From positions 24,001 through 88,000 of the forward strand of contig NZ_JANQOP010000103.1 in NCBI RefSeq assembly GCF_028285745.1: a stretch of 64,000 nt of DNA, written 5' to 3'. The position numbers were made by a program, and so were the translations under genes. This DNA comes from Acaryochloris sp. IP29b_bin.137 (GTDB lineage Bacteria > Cyanobacteriota > Cyanobacteriia > Thermosynechococcales > Thermosynechococcaceae). Positions within the stretch are counted from its first letter, which is position 1. Every line of letters starts with the position of its first letter. Under the pieces are notes generated by a model. The model was not told the origin of the DNA. It saw nothing but the letters and a program-made list of their open reading frames with translations, and searched no databases. Shown here piece by piece: positions 36,502-46,497 of this stretch.

Positions 36502-36924
36502 CTATTTTCGATGCTGCACTTCAATGACGGTGTGGACGTTCCCTCTAGGCAAGAAGTCACCCTTCACTTTGATTTCTAAGGGATCACAAGCAGCAACCAG
36601 ATCATCTAAAATTTGGTTTACCGATTCCTCATGGGAAATATAGCGATCGCGGTAGCTATTGATATAGAGCTTTAACGCTTTTAGCTCCACCACTCGCTGA
36701 TCGGGAACGTAGGTCAGGTAAATAGTCGCGAAATCAGGATATCCAGAAAAAGGGCATTTACAGGTAAATTCTGGCAAAGTGATGTGAATGTCATAGCGGC
36801 GACCGACACGAGGATTCGGAAAAGTAATCAACTCCCCAGCTTCAATTTGGCGTTCACCATATTTGGGTTTTGGCTTCTCTGGGTGGGGGGATTGAGTAGA
36901 TTCAGACGTTGGAGATTGGCTCAT
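36502..36924 (-). CDS. queF: NADPH-dependent 7-cyano-7-deazaguanine reductase
   Basis: Reduces preQ0 to preQ1 in queuosine synthesis. The 140-residue unimodular form has Cys57 in CPFSGYPDFA (the thioimide-forming cysteine), the following Asp64, and the substrate-binding segment VVELKALKLYINSYRDRYISHEE. It is convergent with the acetyltransferase, three nt apart. No other queuosine genes are in view. Confidence 0.94.
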   Translation of the reverse strand: MSQSPTSESTQSPHPEKPKPKYGERQIEAGELITFPNPRVGRRYDIHITLPEFTCKCPFSGYPDFATIYLTYVPDQRVVELKALKLYINSYRDRYISHEESVNQILDDLVAACDPLEIKVKGDFLPRGNVHTVIEVQHRK

Positions 36925-37034
36925 AAGGTTCGGTCACAAGTGGGGGTCACCCCACCGCCATTACAGAAGGTTGGAGTAAGAAACGACTAAACTTGTTATA
37001 GCGTAGACGGTGGCAGCAAAGCAGAAAGAAACCT

Positions 37035-38261
37035 ATGAATATGCTTTTCTCAAAGTTCATTCAAGCATTATTCTCCCTCGCTCGGCCAACACAGTGGCCT
37101 GCCTGGCTGCAACGAGGGTTAGCATCCATTTTGGTGATGGGTTTTACCTTAGGGGCTATCCTGCCCGTACAGGCAGAAGTTGCTCCGGCTAGTCCTGCTG
37201 CCAAAATTCTCACCAGTGCAGCGACCGGAGCCCCCCATAACTTTATCTCCGACGTGGTCCAAAAGGTGGGAGATACAGTGGTCCGAATCGATACAGAACG
37301 GACTGTTGTTCGCCCTGCTGCAGATCCCTTTTTTGATGATCCCTTCCTACGAGACTTCTTTGGCCCGGAAGGGTTCTCCCGAGGCCCCCGAGAAGATCGG
37401 CTCCGGGGACAAGGCTCTGGATTTATTATTGAGAGTTCGGGCATTATCCTGACCAATGCCCATGTGGTTAGCAAAGCCGATACTGTTTCTGTCACCCTCA
37501 AAGATGGCCGAATGTTTGAAGGTGATGTCCGCGGTGTCGATGAAGTCTCTGATTTAGCGGTGGTCAAACTCAAGGGGGTCGAAGCACCACTGCCGGTTGC
37601 GCCATTGGGCAATTCGGATCAAGCCCAAGTCGGGGATTGGGCGATTGCGGTTGGGAATCCCGTTGGCCTAGATAACACCGTCACCCTGGGCATTATCAGT
37701 ACCCTGCATCGCACCAGTGCGGAGGTCGGCATCCCCGGTAAGCGATTAGATTTTATTCAAACCGATGCGGCGATTAATCCTGGTAATTCTGGGGGGCCTT
37801 TACTGAGTGATGCTGGGGAAGTGATTGGCATTAATACCGCGATTCGTGCCGATGCCATGGGCATTGGATTTGCGATTCCGATTAATAAAGCCAAAAGTCT
37901 GAAAGATCAACTGGTTCGGGGTGAAAAAATTGCCTATCCCTATGTGGGGGTGCAAATGACCACCCTGACTCCCCAACAGGCCCAGGAGAACAATAAAGAT
38001 CCCAACTCTCCCTTTATCCTGCCTGAAATTGATGGTGCGCTTGTGATGAAGGTGTTCCCCAATACGCCTGCTGCCAAGGCAGGTATTCGCTGGGGGGATG
38101 TGATTGTGTCGGTGGATGGTCAGCCCATTAAGAGTGCCAACGAGATGCAGTCTTTTGTTGAGAAGACGAAGGTGGGACAAAATCTGCAGCTTACCCTCAA
38201 GCGCGGCGAACGAACCCAGCAGATTGCAGTACGGACGGCAGCTTTGGAAAACGCGGCTTAG
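37035..38261 (+). CDS. HtrA/HhoA-type serine protease with PDZ domain
   Basis: A 408-residue periplasmic or thylakoid-lumen quality-control protease. A membrane segment or signal peptide spans about 30-50. The trypsin-like domain has its triad at His143 (TNAHVV), Asp173 (VSDLAVVKL) and Ser252 (GNSGGP). One PDZ domain follows at about 300-400 (VFPNTPAAKAGIRWGDVIVSVDG). The FFDDPFLRDFFGPEGF stretch is typical of cyanobacterial HhoA/HhoB/HtrA. Which of the three paralogues it is cannot be decided here. The next gene begins at the base after its stop. Confidence 0.92.
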   Translation: MNMLFSKFIQALFSLARPTQWPAWLQRGLASILVMGFTLGAILPVQAEVAPASPAAKILTSAATGAPHNFISDVVQKVGDTVVRIDTERTVVRPAADPFFDDPFLRDFFGPEGFSRGPREDRLRGQGSGFIIESSGIILTNAHVVSKADTVSVTLKDGRMFEGDVRGVDEVSDLAVVKLKGVEAPLPVAPLGNSDQAQVGDWAIAVGNPVGLDNTVTLGIISTLHRTSAEVGIPGKRLDFIQTDAAINPGNSGGPLLSDAGEVIGINTAIRADAMGIGFAIPINKAKSLKDQLVRGEKIAYPYVGVQMTTLTPQQAQENNKDPNSPFILPEIDGALVMKVFPNTPAAKAGIRWGDVIVSVDGQPIKSANEMQSFVEKTKVGQNLQLTLKRGERTQQIAVRTAALENAA

Positions 38262-39665
38262 ATGAGCGCTTCACCCTCTCGTCCTCCGCTGTGGTTTTGG
38301 ATCGGCATAGGCTGCGTTTGGGTCTTTGCCCTTGCCTTCAGATTCTGGGGATTAGAACGGTTTAATACCCTCGTTTTTGATGAGGTCTATTTTGCCAAGT
38401 TCGGCCATCATTATCTGACCCAAACGGAGTTCTTCGATGCCCATCCGCCCTTGGGGAAATATTTAATTGCTCTGGGAATTGCCCTCAAGGGGTTTAATCC
38501 TTGGGGGTTTCGATGGATCAATGCCCTGGTTGGGGCCACGATTCCTTTGATACTGGCGGGAATGGCCTACCAGCTCAGTAAGCGACCTAGCTACGCTCTA
38601 ATCGCGGCAGTACTCACTAGTCTGGATGGTCTGCTGTTGGTGGAATCCCGATATGCGCTCCTCAATGTTCATATTCTGTTCTTTGGCTTGTTGGCCCACT
38701 GGTTGGTACTTATCGCTTTGAATCACAAAGGCCATCAGCGCAATGGCTGGTTGGCGGCTGCAGGGGCGAGTTTTGGGGCAACCATAGCTGTCAAATGGAA
38801 TGGATTAGGGTTTCTACTCGGTCTCTACTTACTGTGGGGAGGTGCCAAATTCTGTCGCTCTAGGTTTGACGATTTGAAGCGCCAAACGCGACTTTTGCCG
38901 ATTCAGAGGCTGTCGGAATTAACCTGGCTACAACTGTTTGGGTATCTCCCTGCGATCGCACTCTTTACCTACAGCCTCTTGTGGATTCCTCATCTGGCCC
39001 AAAACCCTGACTTTAACTTTTGGCAGGTTCACAAAGAGATCTTTAGCTATCATCGCTATCGGGTAGGCGGGGCCGACGTTCATCCCTATTGCTCGGCTTG
39101 GTATACTTGGCCGCTGTTGCTTAAACCCATTAGTTACTTTTATCAGCTGACCCGGAGTCCAGTTGAACCGTTACCTGTCACTGGCCCACCCCTCCCGCAG
39201 GCTGCTGCTAACTGGATTTACAGCGTTTATGCCACGGGCAATCCTATTCTCTGGTGGGCTTGCACCATTGCCATTCTCTTCCTATTGGCCCAGGGGGGGC
39301 AGCAAATTTGGCACCGTCTTGCCCCCCCGATCAAAGACCATCAGGCTCTTTCCAGTCTTTCTGAAGAACAGGTCTGGATTTCTTGCTATGTAGGGGTGAA
39401 CTATTTGGCCAACTATCTACCCTGGATAGGGGTCAGTCGCTGCACTTTTTTGTATCACTATATGCCTGCCTCCATGTTTAGCAGTTTAGCTTTAGCATGG
39501 TTGATGAACGATTGGCTTTACAGCCCAGATAGGCGGTTGCGGGCCTTCACAATCATCCTGCTTTTGGCTAGCGTTTTCAGCTTTATCATTTGCTTACCCC
39601 TCTATTTAGGGCTCCCTCTTTCACCTTGGCAGTGGCAGTTATTAAGGGGACAATGGTTAGGCTAA
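38262..39665 (+). CDS. PMT-type phospholipid carrier-dependent mannosyltransferase family protein
   Basis: A 467-residue membrane protein with about ten helices. The first extracytoplasmic loop contains FDEVYFAKFGHHYLTQTEFFDAHPPLGK (split here by its key residues: Asp-Glu near 34 and the DAHPPLGK turn), the hallmark of GT39 protein O-mannosyltransferases and their bacterial relatives. These use a lipid-linked sugar. The acceptor is unknown here. ATG follows the TAG of the HtrA gene directly, which suggests co-transcription with the protease. Confidence 0.85.
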   Translation: MSASPSRPPLWFWIGIGCVWVFALAFRFWGLERFNTLVFDEVYFAKFGHHYLTQTEFFDAHPPLGKYLIALGIALKGFNPWGFRWINALVGATIPLILAGMAYQLSKRPSYALIAAVLTSLDGLLLVESRYALLNVHILFFGLLAHWLVLIALNHKGHQRNGWLAAAGASFGATIAVKWNGLGFLLGLYLLWGGAKFCRSRFDDLKRQTRLLPIQRLSELTWLQLFGYLPAIALFTYSLLWIPHLAQNPDFNFWQVHKEIFSYHRYRVGGADVHPYCSAWYTWPLLLKPISYFYQLTRSPVEPLPVTGPPLPQAAANWIYSVYATGNPILWWACTIAILFLLAQGGQQIWHRLAPPIKDHQALSSLSEEQVWISCYVGVNYLANYLPWIGVSRCTFLYHYMPASMFSSLALAWLMNDWLYSPDRRLRAFTIILLLASVFSFIICLPLYLGLPLSPWQWQLLRGQWLG

Positions 39666-39673
39666 TCGAGATC

Positions 39674-40498
39674 CTAGGTAGACTGGCTTGCCAGCGTCTC
39701 AGGCTTTAGCTTCAATTCTTTAATAGCACCCGGTTCTCCCATTAACTGCGCGGGTTGTTTATTGACGGCTAACATCACACCTCCCGCATTGCCTGCCGTA
39801 ATCACAAGCTGTTCTTTCGCTACAACGGTTTTATTGGTTCCGGGAGACAGAATGCCTTCGTAGCTGACTTCGCCATCAACAATAATTTCCATCCATGAGG
39901 CTTCTTTAATGCTGAGATCCACTCGCACCAGATCGGGCTTTGTGGCTGTGGGCGCGGCAACGGGCTTCGAAGAAGTGCCCTGTTGAGCATTCGCTTTGTT
40001 CTCAGGGGCGGTTGGTTCAGATGGTGCATCAATTGCGCCAGAACTGGCGGGGGGATCGCCGGTAGAGGTGATTGCTGAAGGATTTGTCAGATAGGATAGG
40101 CCTACACCCGCAGACATGATTAGAGCAATGTAAAGCACATACAAATGAACCGGTCGTAAGCCGCCCCTTAGCCCCCTCAATCGCTTCTTTCGTTGCTTGG
40201 TTTTGGTCTCAGTTTCGAGGTGATCTTGACTCAAATTACCTGAATAGACATCGGCCAGATTGGGCCCATTTAAACCCACACTATCGCCAAACCGTCGAAT
40301 AAACCCGCGAGTATAAATGGCTTCTGGTAAACTATCCACTCGCCCCTCTTCAATGGCGGATAGCAATCGCGTTGGGATCATGGTTTTCCCAGAAATCTCT
40401 TCTAGAGACGTGTCTTGGGCTTGGCGAGCTTCCCGGAGGCGAGCCCCAATTTCGGTTAGCTTTTGCGTCAAATCTGGCTCAATTTCGAGCGGATTCAT
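39674..40498 (-). CDS. RodZ-like helix-turn-helix membrane protein
   Basis: A 274-residue protein. The N-terminal HTH domain (about 10-80; LREARQAQDTSLEEISGKTM, AIYTRGFIRRFGDSVGL) is followed by a basic stretch RKKRLRGLRGGLR, one membrane helix (about 122-142), a Pro/Ala-rich linker and a C-terminal beta-rich domain (about 195-270; ASWMEIIVDGEVSYEGIL). This is the layout of RodZ, which links MreB to the membrane for rod shape, and of RodZ-like cyanobacterial proteins. It overlaps the upstream pseudouridine synthase by 20 nt. Confidence 0.85.
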   Translation of the reverse strand: MNPLEIEPDLTQKLTEIGARLREARQAQDTSLEEISGKTMIPTRLLSAIEEGRVDSLPEAIYTRGFIRRFGDSVGLNGPNLADVYSGNLSQDHLETETKTKQRKKRLRGLRGGLRPVHLYVLYIALIMSAGVGLSYLTNPSAITSTGDPPASSGAIDAPSEPTAPENKANAQQGTSSKPVAAPTATKPDLVRVDLSIKEASWMEIIVDGEVSYEGILSPGTNKTVVAKEQLVITAGNAGGVMLAVNKQPAQLMGEPGAIKELKLKPETLASQST

Positions 40499-41288
40499 AA
40501 GGGAAACTCCTTCTTGGGCTTAGACTGCTCCTAACTGTGATCATATGCCGCAAACTCTCAATTTCAGAGGATGTGAGCGACCGATAGCGTCCCTGAGGTA
40601 ATAGTTTACCTGATGGAGAACGCAAGGATATTGAACCGATCTGGGTCCGATGCAGACTGCGAACGGGATAGCCCAGTTGTTTGGCAATACGACGAATTTG
40701 GCGGTTTCTCCCTTCCAGTAGAATAACCTCTAGACAAATAGAATTGGTGTTATTTTGGTAAGGCTTTAGGATTCGGACTTCCGCAGGCAAGGTTTTTTTC
40801 CCTTCCAGCCACACCCCTTGACGCCATTGCGACAAAGTCGCAGGGGGAGGACATCCTTCCAGCCAAACATGATAGGTCTTAGCAACATGATGACGAGGAT
40901 GGGTCAGGGAAAAGGTGAGCTGCCCATCATTGGTGATCAGCAGTGCGCCCGTAGAAGCGGCATCTAAGCGACCAACGGGATGCAGGCCCTGTCCTTGCCG
41001 ATACTCAGAAGGGAGGAGATCTAAGACGGTTGGTCGCTGCTGGGGATCCTTACAGGTGGAGACTATTCCCTTGGGTTTATTTACCAGTAGATATAGGGGC
41101 TGAGGGCGATTAGTCGGTCTCAGAATTTGTCCTTTTAGGGTAATTTGATCATGAATGGGATCGGCTTTTTGACCCAATTCTGCAATTTGCCCATTGAGCT
41201 TAACTTGCCCCGCTAAAATAAGCTGCTCTGCCTGACGACGAGACGCAATCCCCCACTGAGATAATAATTTTTGCAGCCTAACTTCCAT
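40479..41288 (-). CDS. RsuA/RluB-type pseudouridine synthase
   Basis: A 269-residue enzyme from ATG 41288; a GTG at 41309 would add seven residues. An S4-like RNA-binding domain lies at 2-60 (RLQKLLSQWGIASRRQAEQL) and the catalytic domain follows, with Asp109 in HPVGRLDAASTGALL. The ending QIRRIAKQLGYPVRSLHRTQIG is typical of the RsuA/RluB/RluE/RluF group. The exact target (likely large-subunit rRNA) cannot be fixed by reading. Overlap of 20 nt with the RodZ-like gene suggests co-translation. Confidence 0.9.
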   Translation of the reverse strand: MEVRLQKLLSQWGIASRRQAEQLILAGQVKLNGQIAELGQKADPIHDQITLKGQILRPTNRPQPLYLLVNKPKGIVSTCKDPQQRPTVLDLLPSEYRQGQGLHPVGRLDAASTGALLITNDGQLTFSLTHPRHHVAKTYHVWLEGCPPPATLSQWRQGVWLEGKKTLPAEVRILKPYQNNTNSICLEVILLEGRNRQIRRIAKQLGYPVRSLHRTQIGSISLRSPSGKLLPQGRYRSLTSSEIESLRHMITVRSSLSPRRSFPYESARN

Positions 41289-41430
41289 ACAAGCGCAGGA
41301 CAGATGCACTGTCCAATTCTAGCGATTGAATAGGGAGGTAGCCATTTTCAGAAAGAAAAAGTAAATCGAGAGCCATGCGCTGTCCCGTCGGAGAACATTG
41401 TCGAATGGCAGAACAGGTGGATCGATACCG

Positions 41431-42129
41431 CTATCCTAGGGCGTTATGCTGGCGATCAGACGTCTGTTTGGCTTGAGCCAGTTGAGCAATGGTCTGCACA
41501 ATGATCTGATGCTCTTGCGTTTGAATTCGTTGGTGCAAGAGGGAGGGCGTGTCATTGGAAAAAACGGGCACTGCGGCCTGCATCAGGATCGGTCCACTAT
41601 CGACTTCAAGACGCACAATATGAACGGTACAGCCCGAAATTTTAACCTGATGTGCCAAAGCTTGTTCGACAGCTCGAATGCCTGGGAAACTGGGTAATAA
41701 ACTGGGATGAATATTGATGATGTGATCAGGAAATGCCTCAATTAACACTGAGGTCACTCGTCGCATCCACCCCACCATGACCACCCATTCAACGTCGGCT
41801 GCCCGCAATCGATCAGCAATTTGTTGGTCAAAGGTTTCACGCGCTGCAAAGTCGCGATGATTGATTAAATACGCTGGAATATGTCGTTCTTGGGCTCGTT
41901 GGGCAACGGGGGCCTCAGGATTGTTATAGATTAATAGCTGGATTTGCGCTGCTAAGCGATGTTGGGCAATGGCATCTGCGATCGCAACAAAGTTACTCCC
42001 GGTCCCCGATGCCATTAATCCCAGTTTTAAGGGCTGACCCAAAGGATCGATCTCTTCTAAACAACCCGCATCTGGAGAAACCAGCGCAGGAGATAAGTCC
42101 GGAGTGGAGCAGCTGATACGGTATTCCAT
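41431..42129 (-). CDS. purN: Phosphoribosylglycinamide formyltransferase
   Basis: Transfers a formyl group from 10-formyltetrahydrofolate to GAR, the third step of purine synthesis. The phosphate-binding loop is LMASGTGSNF near 38-47. The catalytic segment follows, with HPSLLPSFPG near 141-150 and GCTVHIVRLEVDSGPIL. An N-terminal extension of about 30 residues beyond the E. coli enzyme is present. Its 232 residues are otherwise normal. It is downstream of the coiled-coil gene. Confidence 0.94.
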   Translation of the reverse strand: MEYRISCSTPDLSPALVSPDAGCLEEIDPLGQPLKLGLMASGTGSNFVAIADAIAQHRLAAQIQLLIYNNPEAPVAQRAQERHIPAYLINHRDFAARETFDQQIADRLRAADVEWVVMVGWMRRVTSVLIEAFPDHIINIHPSLLPSFPGIRAVEQALAHQVKISGCTVHIVRLEVDSGPILMQAAVPVFSNDTPSLLHQRIQTQEHQIIVQTIAQLAQAKQTSDRQHNALG

Positions 42130-42198
42130 CTATCCTGGCAGACCTCTATCGTTTTCCATACGCCGCATCCCCCATCAACCCGTCTTAAGTCTTTGTTC

Positions 42199-43485
42199 CT
42201 AAGTCTTGGTATTGCGCCAGCGGTGCAGTAGAGCAGGTAAATCGAGTTTAATATTTTTGCGAGCGGTCGTTGTCGGGTCTCCATCTTCAGATGAATACGC
42301 TTGAGACAGCGCAGTAATTGCATCATCTAATTTCTCGGACAACGGCAACTCAGGGCCTTTGCGATCGGCCAGCAAATGCTCCAGGACTTGCTTCATCTGG
42401 GCCACCGTTTGCTCTGCCGAGAAAGAGCGATCTTTCCAATGCTGTACAGCCGTCTCGTACTCACTGGCCTGTTGGGCTTGATGCAGGATTTGTTCTTGCA
42501 TCTCCGCCACTTGCTGCTCTAACTCTTCAGAACGGTCTTGAAACAACTGAGCTTGTTCCGCAAATTCTTGGGTTGAATGTTGAAATTGAGCTTGCACAAT
42601 CGATTGGTTTGATAACTGAGTTTCCAGCTCAGCAATTTTGTTTTGTGCCTTTAAGAGACTGGCACTGAGGCTTTGGATGGCTTGGTTTTTATGAGAATCT
42701 GACTTACCAGAGCTTTGCAGAGACTCAATAATGTCCTGCTGATTGGTATGGCTTTCCCTCGCCTGCTGCAACTGCACTTCTAAGGCCTGAATATCAGCTT
42801 CACATTCTCGCAATTGTGTTCGCAGCCGTTCCGCCGTCGTTTGGGCAATAATGCGCTGTTGAGTCTCATGAACAGCCGTTTTTTGGGAGGACTGTATTTG
42901 GAGAGAGAGGCGTTCGGCTTGATCTTGGAGGCGTTCCAAGGCAGTCCGTTCTTCCACCACTTGGTCTCGGAGCTTGAGGATTTCTGACTCTTGAAAGCGC
43001 AGGGTTGACGCCTGATCCTCGACCTGTTGAGTGAGATTCGACTTTGATTTGCGAAGGTTTTCTAATTCTCCCTGCAACTGCTCGCGGTTGGCGAGCTGGT
43101 TCTGGAGCGTCAAAACCGCTTGCTTTTGAATATGCGAAAACTCTTCTGTGGTCGCCAGCTGCTCTTCCAAAAAGGCTTGATTGACCAACTGAGATTTAAG
43201 TTCATCGATATAGCGTTGACATTGCTCAAGGGCTTGCTCTAACAGCTTGATCCGCTGCTGAGGCGTATTTCCCTCCGGCTCAGGCAGGGAATCGTCATCC
43301 CCTGGCAGGGCAGCAATGGCTTCAGATGCATCGTCAGGCTCAAGCCAATCAGTTGAGGGGAAGGGCGTATCGCCTGCCAGATTTTGAGCGATCGAGTCTG
43401 CCTCCGCTTCCAAGGGCGATTGGGATGGTGTGGTTGGCTCTGCCAAACCCTGATTAACCCAATTAATCTCCAGTTGCTCTGCCAA
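42199..43485 (-). CDS. Long coiled-coil protein, unknown function
   Basis: A 428-residue protein from TTG 43485, the only usable start after an in-frame stop. An acidic, disordered N-terminus (about 1-75) is followed by near-continuous heptad-type coiled coil from about 75 to 370, rich in Gln, Glu and Leu. A short basic C-terminal segment contains TTTARKNIKLDLPALLHRWR. There is no membrane segment or enzymatic motif. It could be a cytoskeletal or scaffold protein, as with other cyanobacterial coiled-coil-rich proteins, but this is only inference. Confidence 0.7.
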   Translation of the reverse strand: MAEQLEINWVNQGLAEPTTPSQSPLEAEADSIAQNLAGDTPFPSTDWLEPDDASEAIAALPGDDDSLPEPEGNTPQQRIKLLEQALEQCQRYIDELKSQLVNQAFLEEQLATTEEFSHIQKQAVLTLQNQLANREQLQGELENLRKSKSNLTQQVEDQASTLRFQESEILKLRDQVVEERTALERLQDQAERLSLQIQSSQKTAVHETQQRIIAQTTAERLRTQLRECEADIQALEVQLQQARESHTNQQDIIESLQSSGKSDSHKNQAIQSLSASLLKAQNKIAELETQLSNQSIVQAQFQHSTQEFAEQAQLFQDRSEELEQQVAEMQEQILHQAQQASEYETAVQHWKDRSFSAEQTVAQMKQVLEHLLADRKGPELPLSEKLDDAITALSQAYSSEDGDPTTTARKNIKLDLPALLHRWRNTKT

Positions 43486-43603
43486 AGTAAGGCTCCCACG
43501 CGATCACCATTGCCTGGTGCAATCCAATGTGATTCAGTTTATCAGGCGACTTGTAAAGCTCTCGATAAGCATAGCCTTTTTTAAAAACCTGGACCGATTC
43601 AGA

Positions 43604-43852
43604 TCATCGAACATCGACTTTTGGGATGGGTTGGTCATTTAATGACCAACGATGTTCCACCTGACGATCGGAACAACGACAGTGAGCTTCTAACGCTTTT
43701 TGGTGGGATAGCGCTTTCCGCAGCGAGACCACAACTTGCTGAGCCTGGCTATATTCGCTAGACGTGGGATTCAGAGATGGCAAGGTTTGTCGCTCCAAAA
43801 TTTGGAGCAGAAGTTCGTAATGGATATGTGATGGAAGCGGAAGTGTCCCCAT
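43604..43852 (-). CDS. Small cyanobacterial hypothetical protein (possibly DUF5340)
   Basis: An 82-residue soluble protein opening MGTLPLPSHIHYELLLQILE. I associate this opening with a small cyanobacterial family (DUF5340), from memory only. The middle is helical (YSQAQQVVVSLRKALSHQKAL). Two cysteines (CRC near 59-61) are present. Function is unknown. It is flanked by trpC upstream and the coiled-coil gene downstream, all on the minus strand. Confidence 0.65.
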   Translation of the reverse strand: MGTLPLPSHIHYELLLQILERQTLPSLNPTSSEYSQAQQVVVSLRKALSHQKALEAHCRCSDRQVEHRWSLNDQPIPKVDVR

Positions 43853-43953
43853 AATCGACCTATAGACTCTTTAGGGTATAACGGTTAGCTATCACCAAGC
43901 GGTTGGGCAGCAACCGCTGATAGCAGCATTAGCATTCAATCAATAGTCTAGCC

Positions 43954-44859
43954 TCAAGCAAAAAGAGCAGATATTTTAGTTTGCATCCGTTCTGTTTCGC
44001 TGGAGGCAGCAGCAGTATCCTTAACTAGAGATTCTCCAATTAAGACCGCTCCTGCACCGGCTTGCTTGACGGTGGTTAAATCGGCTGATGTTTGTAATCC
44101 AGACTCACTCACAACCAAGATATTGTTCTGCTGAAAAAAGTCTCTATACTGAGTCAGTAGGTGACAGGTCACCTGTAGATCCACTGTGAAGGTCTCTAGA
44201 TCTCGATTATTAATGCCAATCAGCTCAATGTCGGGGAGATGCATCACCCGCTCTAACTCTTCAAGGGTATGAACTTCGACTAAAGCAACCATCCCCAGGG
44301 ATTTAATGATTTTGAGAAAATACGTCAGATCCTGATCACTCAAAATTGCCGCAATCAGTAACACGGCATCAGCGCCGCGAGAGCGGGCCAAATAAATTTG
44401 GTAGGGATAGATCACAAACTCCTTGCAGAGTAAGGGAATATCAACCGCAGCGCGAATTTGCTGCAAATAGTCAAAGCTACCTTGGAAAAATTCAGCATCG
44501 GTGAGGACGGAGAGGCAGGAGGCCCCTGCTGCTTCGTAAGCCTGGGCAATGGCCACCGGATCGAAATCTTCCCGTAAGACCCCTTTACTAGGTGATGCCT
44601 TTTTGACTTCAGCAATCAAGGCGGGTTGGGTCTTGCCGTTTCTTAAGGCGTCAATAAAAGAGAGGGGTGGCTTGCAATTCTCAACCTGCTTACGCAAATC
44701 TAGAAGAGAGACAGAGTCTCGCATCTGCGCTACCTCCGTTTCTTTGAACCAAACAATCTTTTCTAAAATATTGCGCGGTTCATTTTCAGGGGTTTTAACC
44801 TGGTATTGCAGCTCTTGAACATTGACGGCCACACTGGGGGGGCGACGGCGAATTTGCAT
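43954..44859 (-). CDS. trpC: Indole-3-glycerol-phosphate synthase
   Basis: Closes the indole ring in tryptophan synthesis. A TIM barrel with [15 protein letters not shown] (catalytic Lys), [39 protein letters not shown] and VSESGL. ATG 44859 is chosen over a TTG three codons upstream; length 301 aa. The N-terminal 40 residues before the barrel are the usual cyanobacterial extension. It lies 88 nt downstream of lpdA on the same strand; no other trp gene is adjacent. Confidence 0.94.
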   Translation of the reverse strand: MQIRRRPPSVAVNVQELQYQVKTPENEPRNILEKIVWFKETEVAQMRDSVSLLDLRKQVENCKPPLSFIDALRNGKTQPALIAEVKKASPSKGVLREDFDPVAIAQAYEAAGASCLSVLTDAEFFQGSFDYLQQIRAAVDIPLLCKEFVIYPYQIYLARSRGADAVLLIAAILSDQDLTYFLKIIKSLGMVALVEVHTLEELERVMHLPDIELIGINNRDLETFTVDLQVTCHLLTQYRDFFQQNNILVVSESGLQTSADLTTVKQAGAGAVLIGESLVKDTAAASSETERMQTKISALFA

Positions 44860-44947
44860 GGAGACCAAAAACAGCTAGGGTCCAACAATTATAACGATTT
44901 AAGCGCCCCCCTTACGGTTTCAACTGTTCAATCGGAACAGATGGCTA

Positions 44948-46387
44948 TCAATGGGCAAAGCCGACAGCCGCCCGCTTAAACGCTTCGTCCAGAACTTCGG
45001 AAATAGTGGGATGGGTGTGGACCAGATGGGTGAGGCTTTGGACTGGTTGTCCTTGGGCGACGGCATTCGAAACTTCATGGATGAGATCAGCGGCATGGAG
45101 GCCGATGATATGTCCGCCCAAAATCTCGCCCGTATCTTCGCGGTAGATGAGTTTCGCTAAGCCATCGGCTTCGCTTTCTGCCAGGGCTTTGGAATTGGCC
45201 TTGAAATAAGAGCGCACCGTTTTAATTTTGAACCCTTCAGCCTTTGCCAACTCTTTAGCTTGGGGTTCCGTTAAACCAACAAAGCTAATTTCAGGGTGGG
45301 TGAATGCCGCTGCGGGAATGCTGCGGTAATTGACATCCCGAGGGCGATCGCAAATGTTCTCCACGACCACAATCCCTTGAGCAGAGGCGGCATGGGCCAA
45401 CATCATTTTGCCCGTTGCATCGCCAATCGCATAAACATGAGGCACCACTTCCCCTTGACTCAATACCTGCATGCGATCGTTGACGGGGATAAAGCCACGT
45501 CGATCCGTTTCGACACTAATGGCTTCTAAGCCCAGATTATCGGTGGCGGGAATCCGCCCAGTAGCGACGAGACATGCATCTACCTCCAAGACCTCCAAGA
45601 CTTCTTTGGTCTTCACATCTGCTAGCTCAATCACCACCGGGGAACCAGGGGTAACTTTCTTGGCTAAGCGGCCGGCATGGGTTTCAATATCCCGGGGATC
45701 AATGAGAACGCGCTTGGCAATTTTGGCGATATCCGGGTCAAAGGTGGGCATTAAAGTGTCGAGAGCTTCGATAATCGTTACTTCGCTGCCCAAGGCTGTG
45801 TAAACGTCAGAGAACTCTAGGCCAATATAGCCACTGCCTATAATCGCCACCCAATCGGGCAACCAGGATAAGCGAATGGCATCATCGCTGGTAAACACGG
45901 TTCGACCATCAATTTCAATGCCTGGGGGCACCCAAGGCACAGAGCCACTGGCAATGATAATGTCGCGAGCAGTAACGGTCTGTTCGCCTGCATCGGATTT
46001 GACCACCACTTTTTGGTTGCCCACCACTTTGCCCCAACCTTGGATAATTTCTACCTTGAGGCGCGTCAGACTATTGGTGAGGTTGCCCCGAATGGTATCC
46101 ACGAGGTTATCGGCATGGGCGGCAATTTGGCCGCGGTCGAAGTTGACCTGACCCAGCTGAATACCCAAAGACTGCAAATGATGCTGGTCGCGTAGCTCCC
46201 GTACCCGCCCCGAAGCAGCTAACAAGGCTTTGGAGGGAATGCAGCCCCGATTAACGCAGGTCCCTCCCATATCAGCGGCTTCGATAATGGCTGTTTTTAG
46301 ACCACAGTCCACTGCATGTAAAGCCGCTCCATGACCGCCAACACCAGCGCCAATAATTACCAGGTCATAGTCAAATTGTTGGGTCAC
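44948..46387 (-). CDS. lpdA: Dihydrolipoyl dehydrogenase (E3)
   Basis: The flavoprotein that reoxidises dihydrolipoamide in pyruvate dehydrogenase and glycine cleavage. The N-terminal FAD motif is [13 protein letters not shown]. The redox-active disulfide follows in [13 protein letters not shown] (Cys44 and Cys49), with the NAD motif [12 protein letters not shown] and the C-terminal HTHPTISE, which supplies the catalytic His-Glu pair. GTG 46387 is preferred because GGAG lies six bases upstream; a TTG eight codons earlier (46411) is an alternative. About 479 aa. Confidence 0.93.
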   Translation of the reverse strand: MTQQFDYDLVIIGAGVGGHGAALHAVDCGLKTAIIEAADMGGTCVNRGCIPSKALLAASGRVRELRDQHHLQSLGIQLGQVNFDRGQIAAHADNLVDTIRGNLTNSLTRLKVEIIQGWGKVVGNQKVVVKSDAGEQTVTARDIIIASGSVPWVPPGIEIDGRTVFTSDDAIRLSWLPDWVAIIGSGYIGLEFSDVYTALGSEVTIIEALDTLMPTFDPDIAKIAKRVLIDPRDIETHAGRLAKKVTPGSPVVIELADVKTKEVLEVLEVDACLVATGRIPATDNLGLEAISVETDRRGFIPVNDRMQVLSQGEVVPHVYAIGDATGKMMLAHAASAQGIVVVENICDRPRDVNYRSIPAAAFTHPEISFVGLTEPQAKELAKAEGFKIKTVRSYFKANSKALAESEADGLAKLIYREDTGEILGGHIIGLHAADLIHEVSNAVAQGQPVQSLTHLVHTHPTISEVLDEAFKRAAVGFAH

Positions 46388-46497
46388 GTTGCTCTCCAGA
46401 TCAGGATTCAAGTCGATGGGCTAGACGCAGGGTCATCGAACAGCCCTATCCTATTGTTCACTGGAGCCGAGGCTTAAGCAAGCGGGTGAGTCAGCAA

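Noticed and set aside
37035-39665. HtrA protease and mannosyltransferase as a dedicated glycoprotein-quality-control pair
   Set aside because: Direct adjacency is seen, but there is no other evidence linking their functions.
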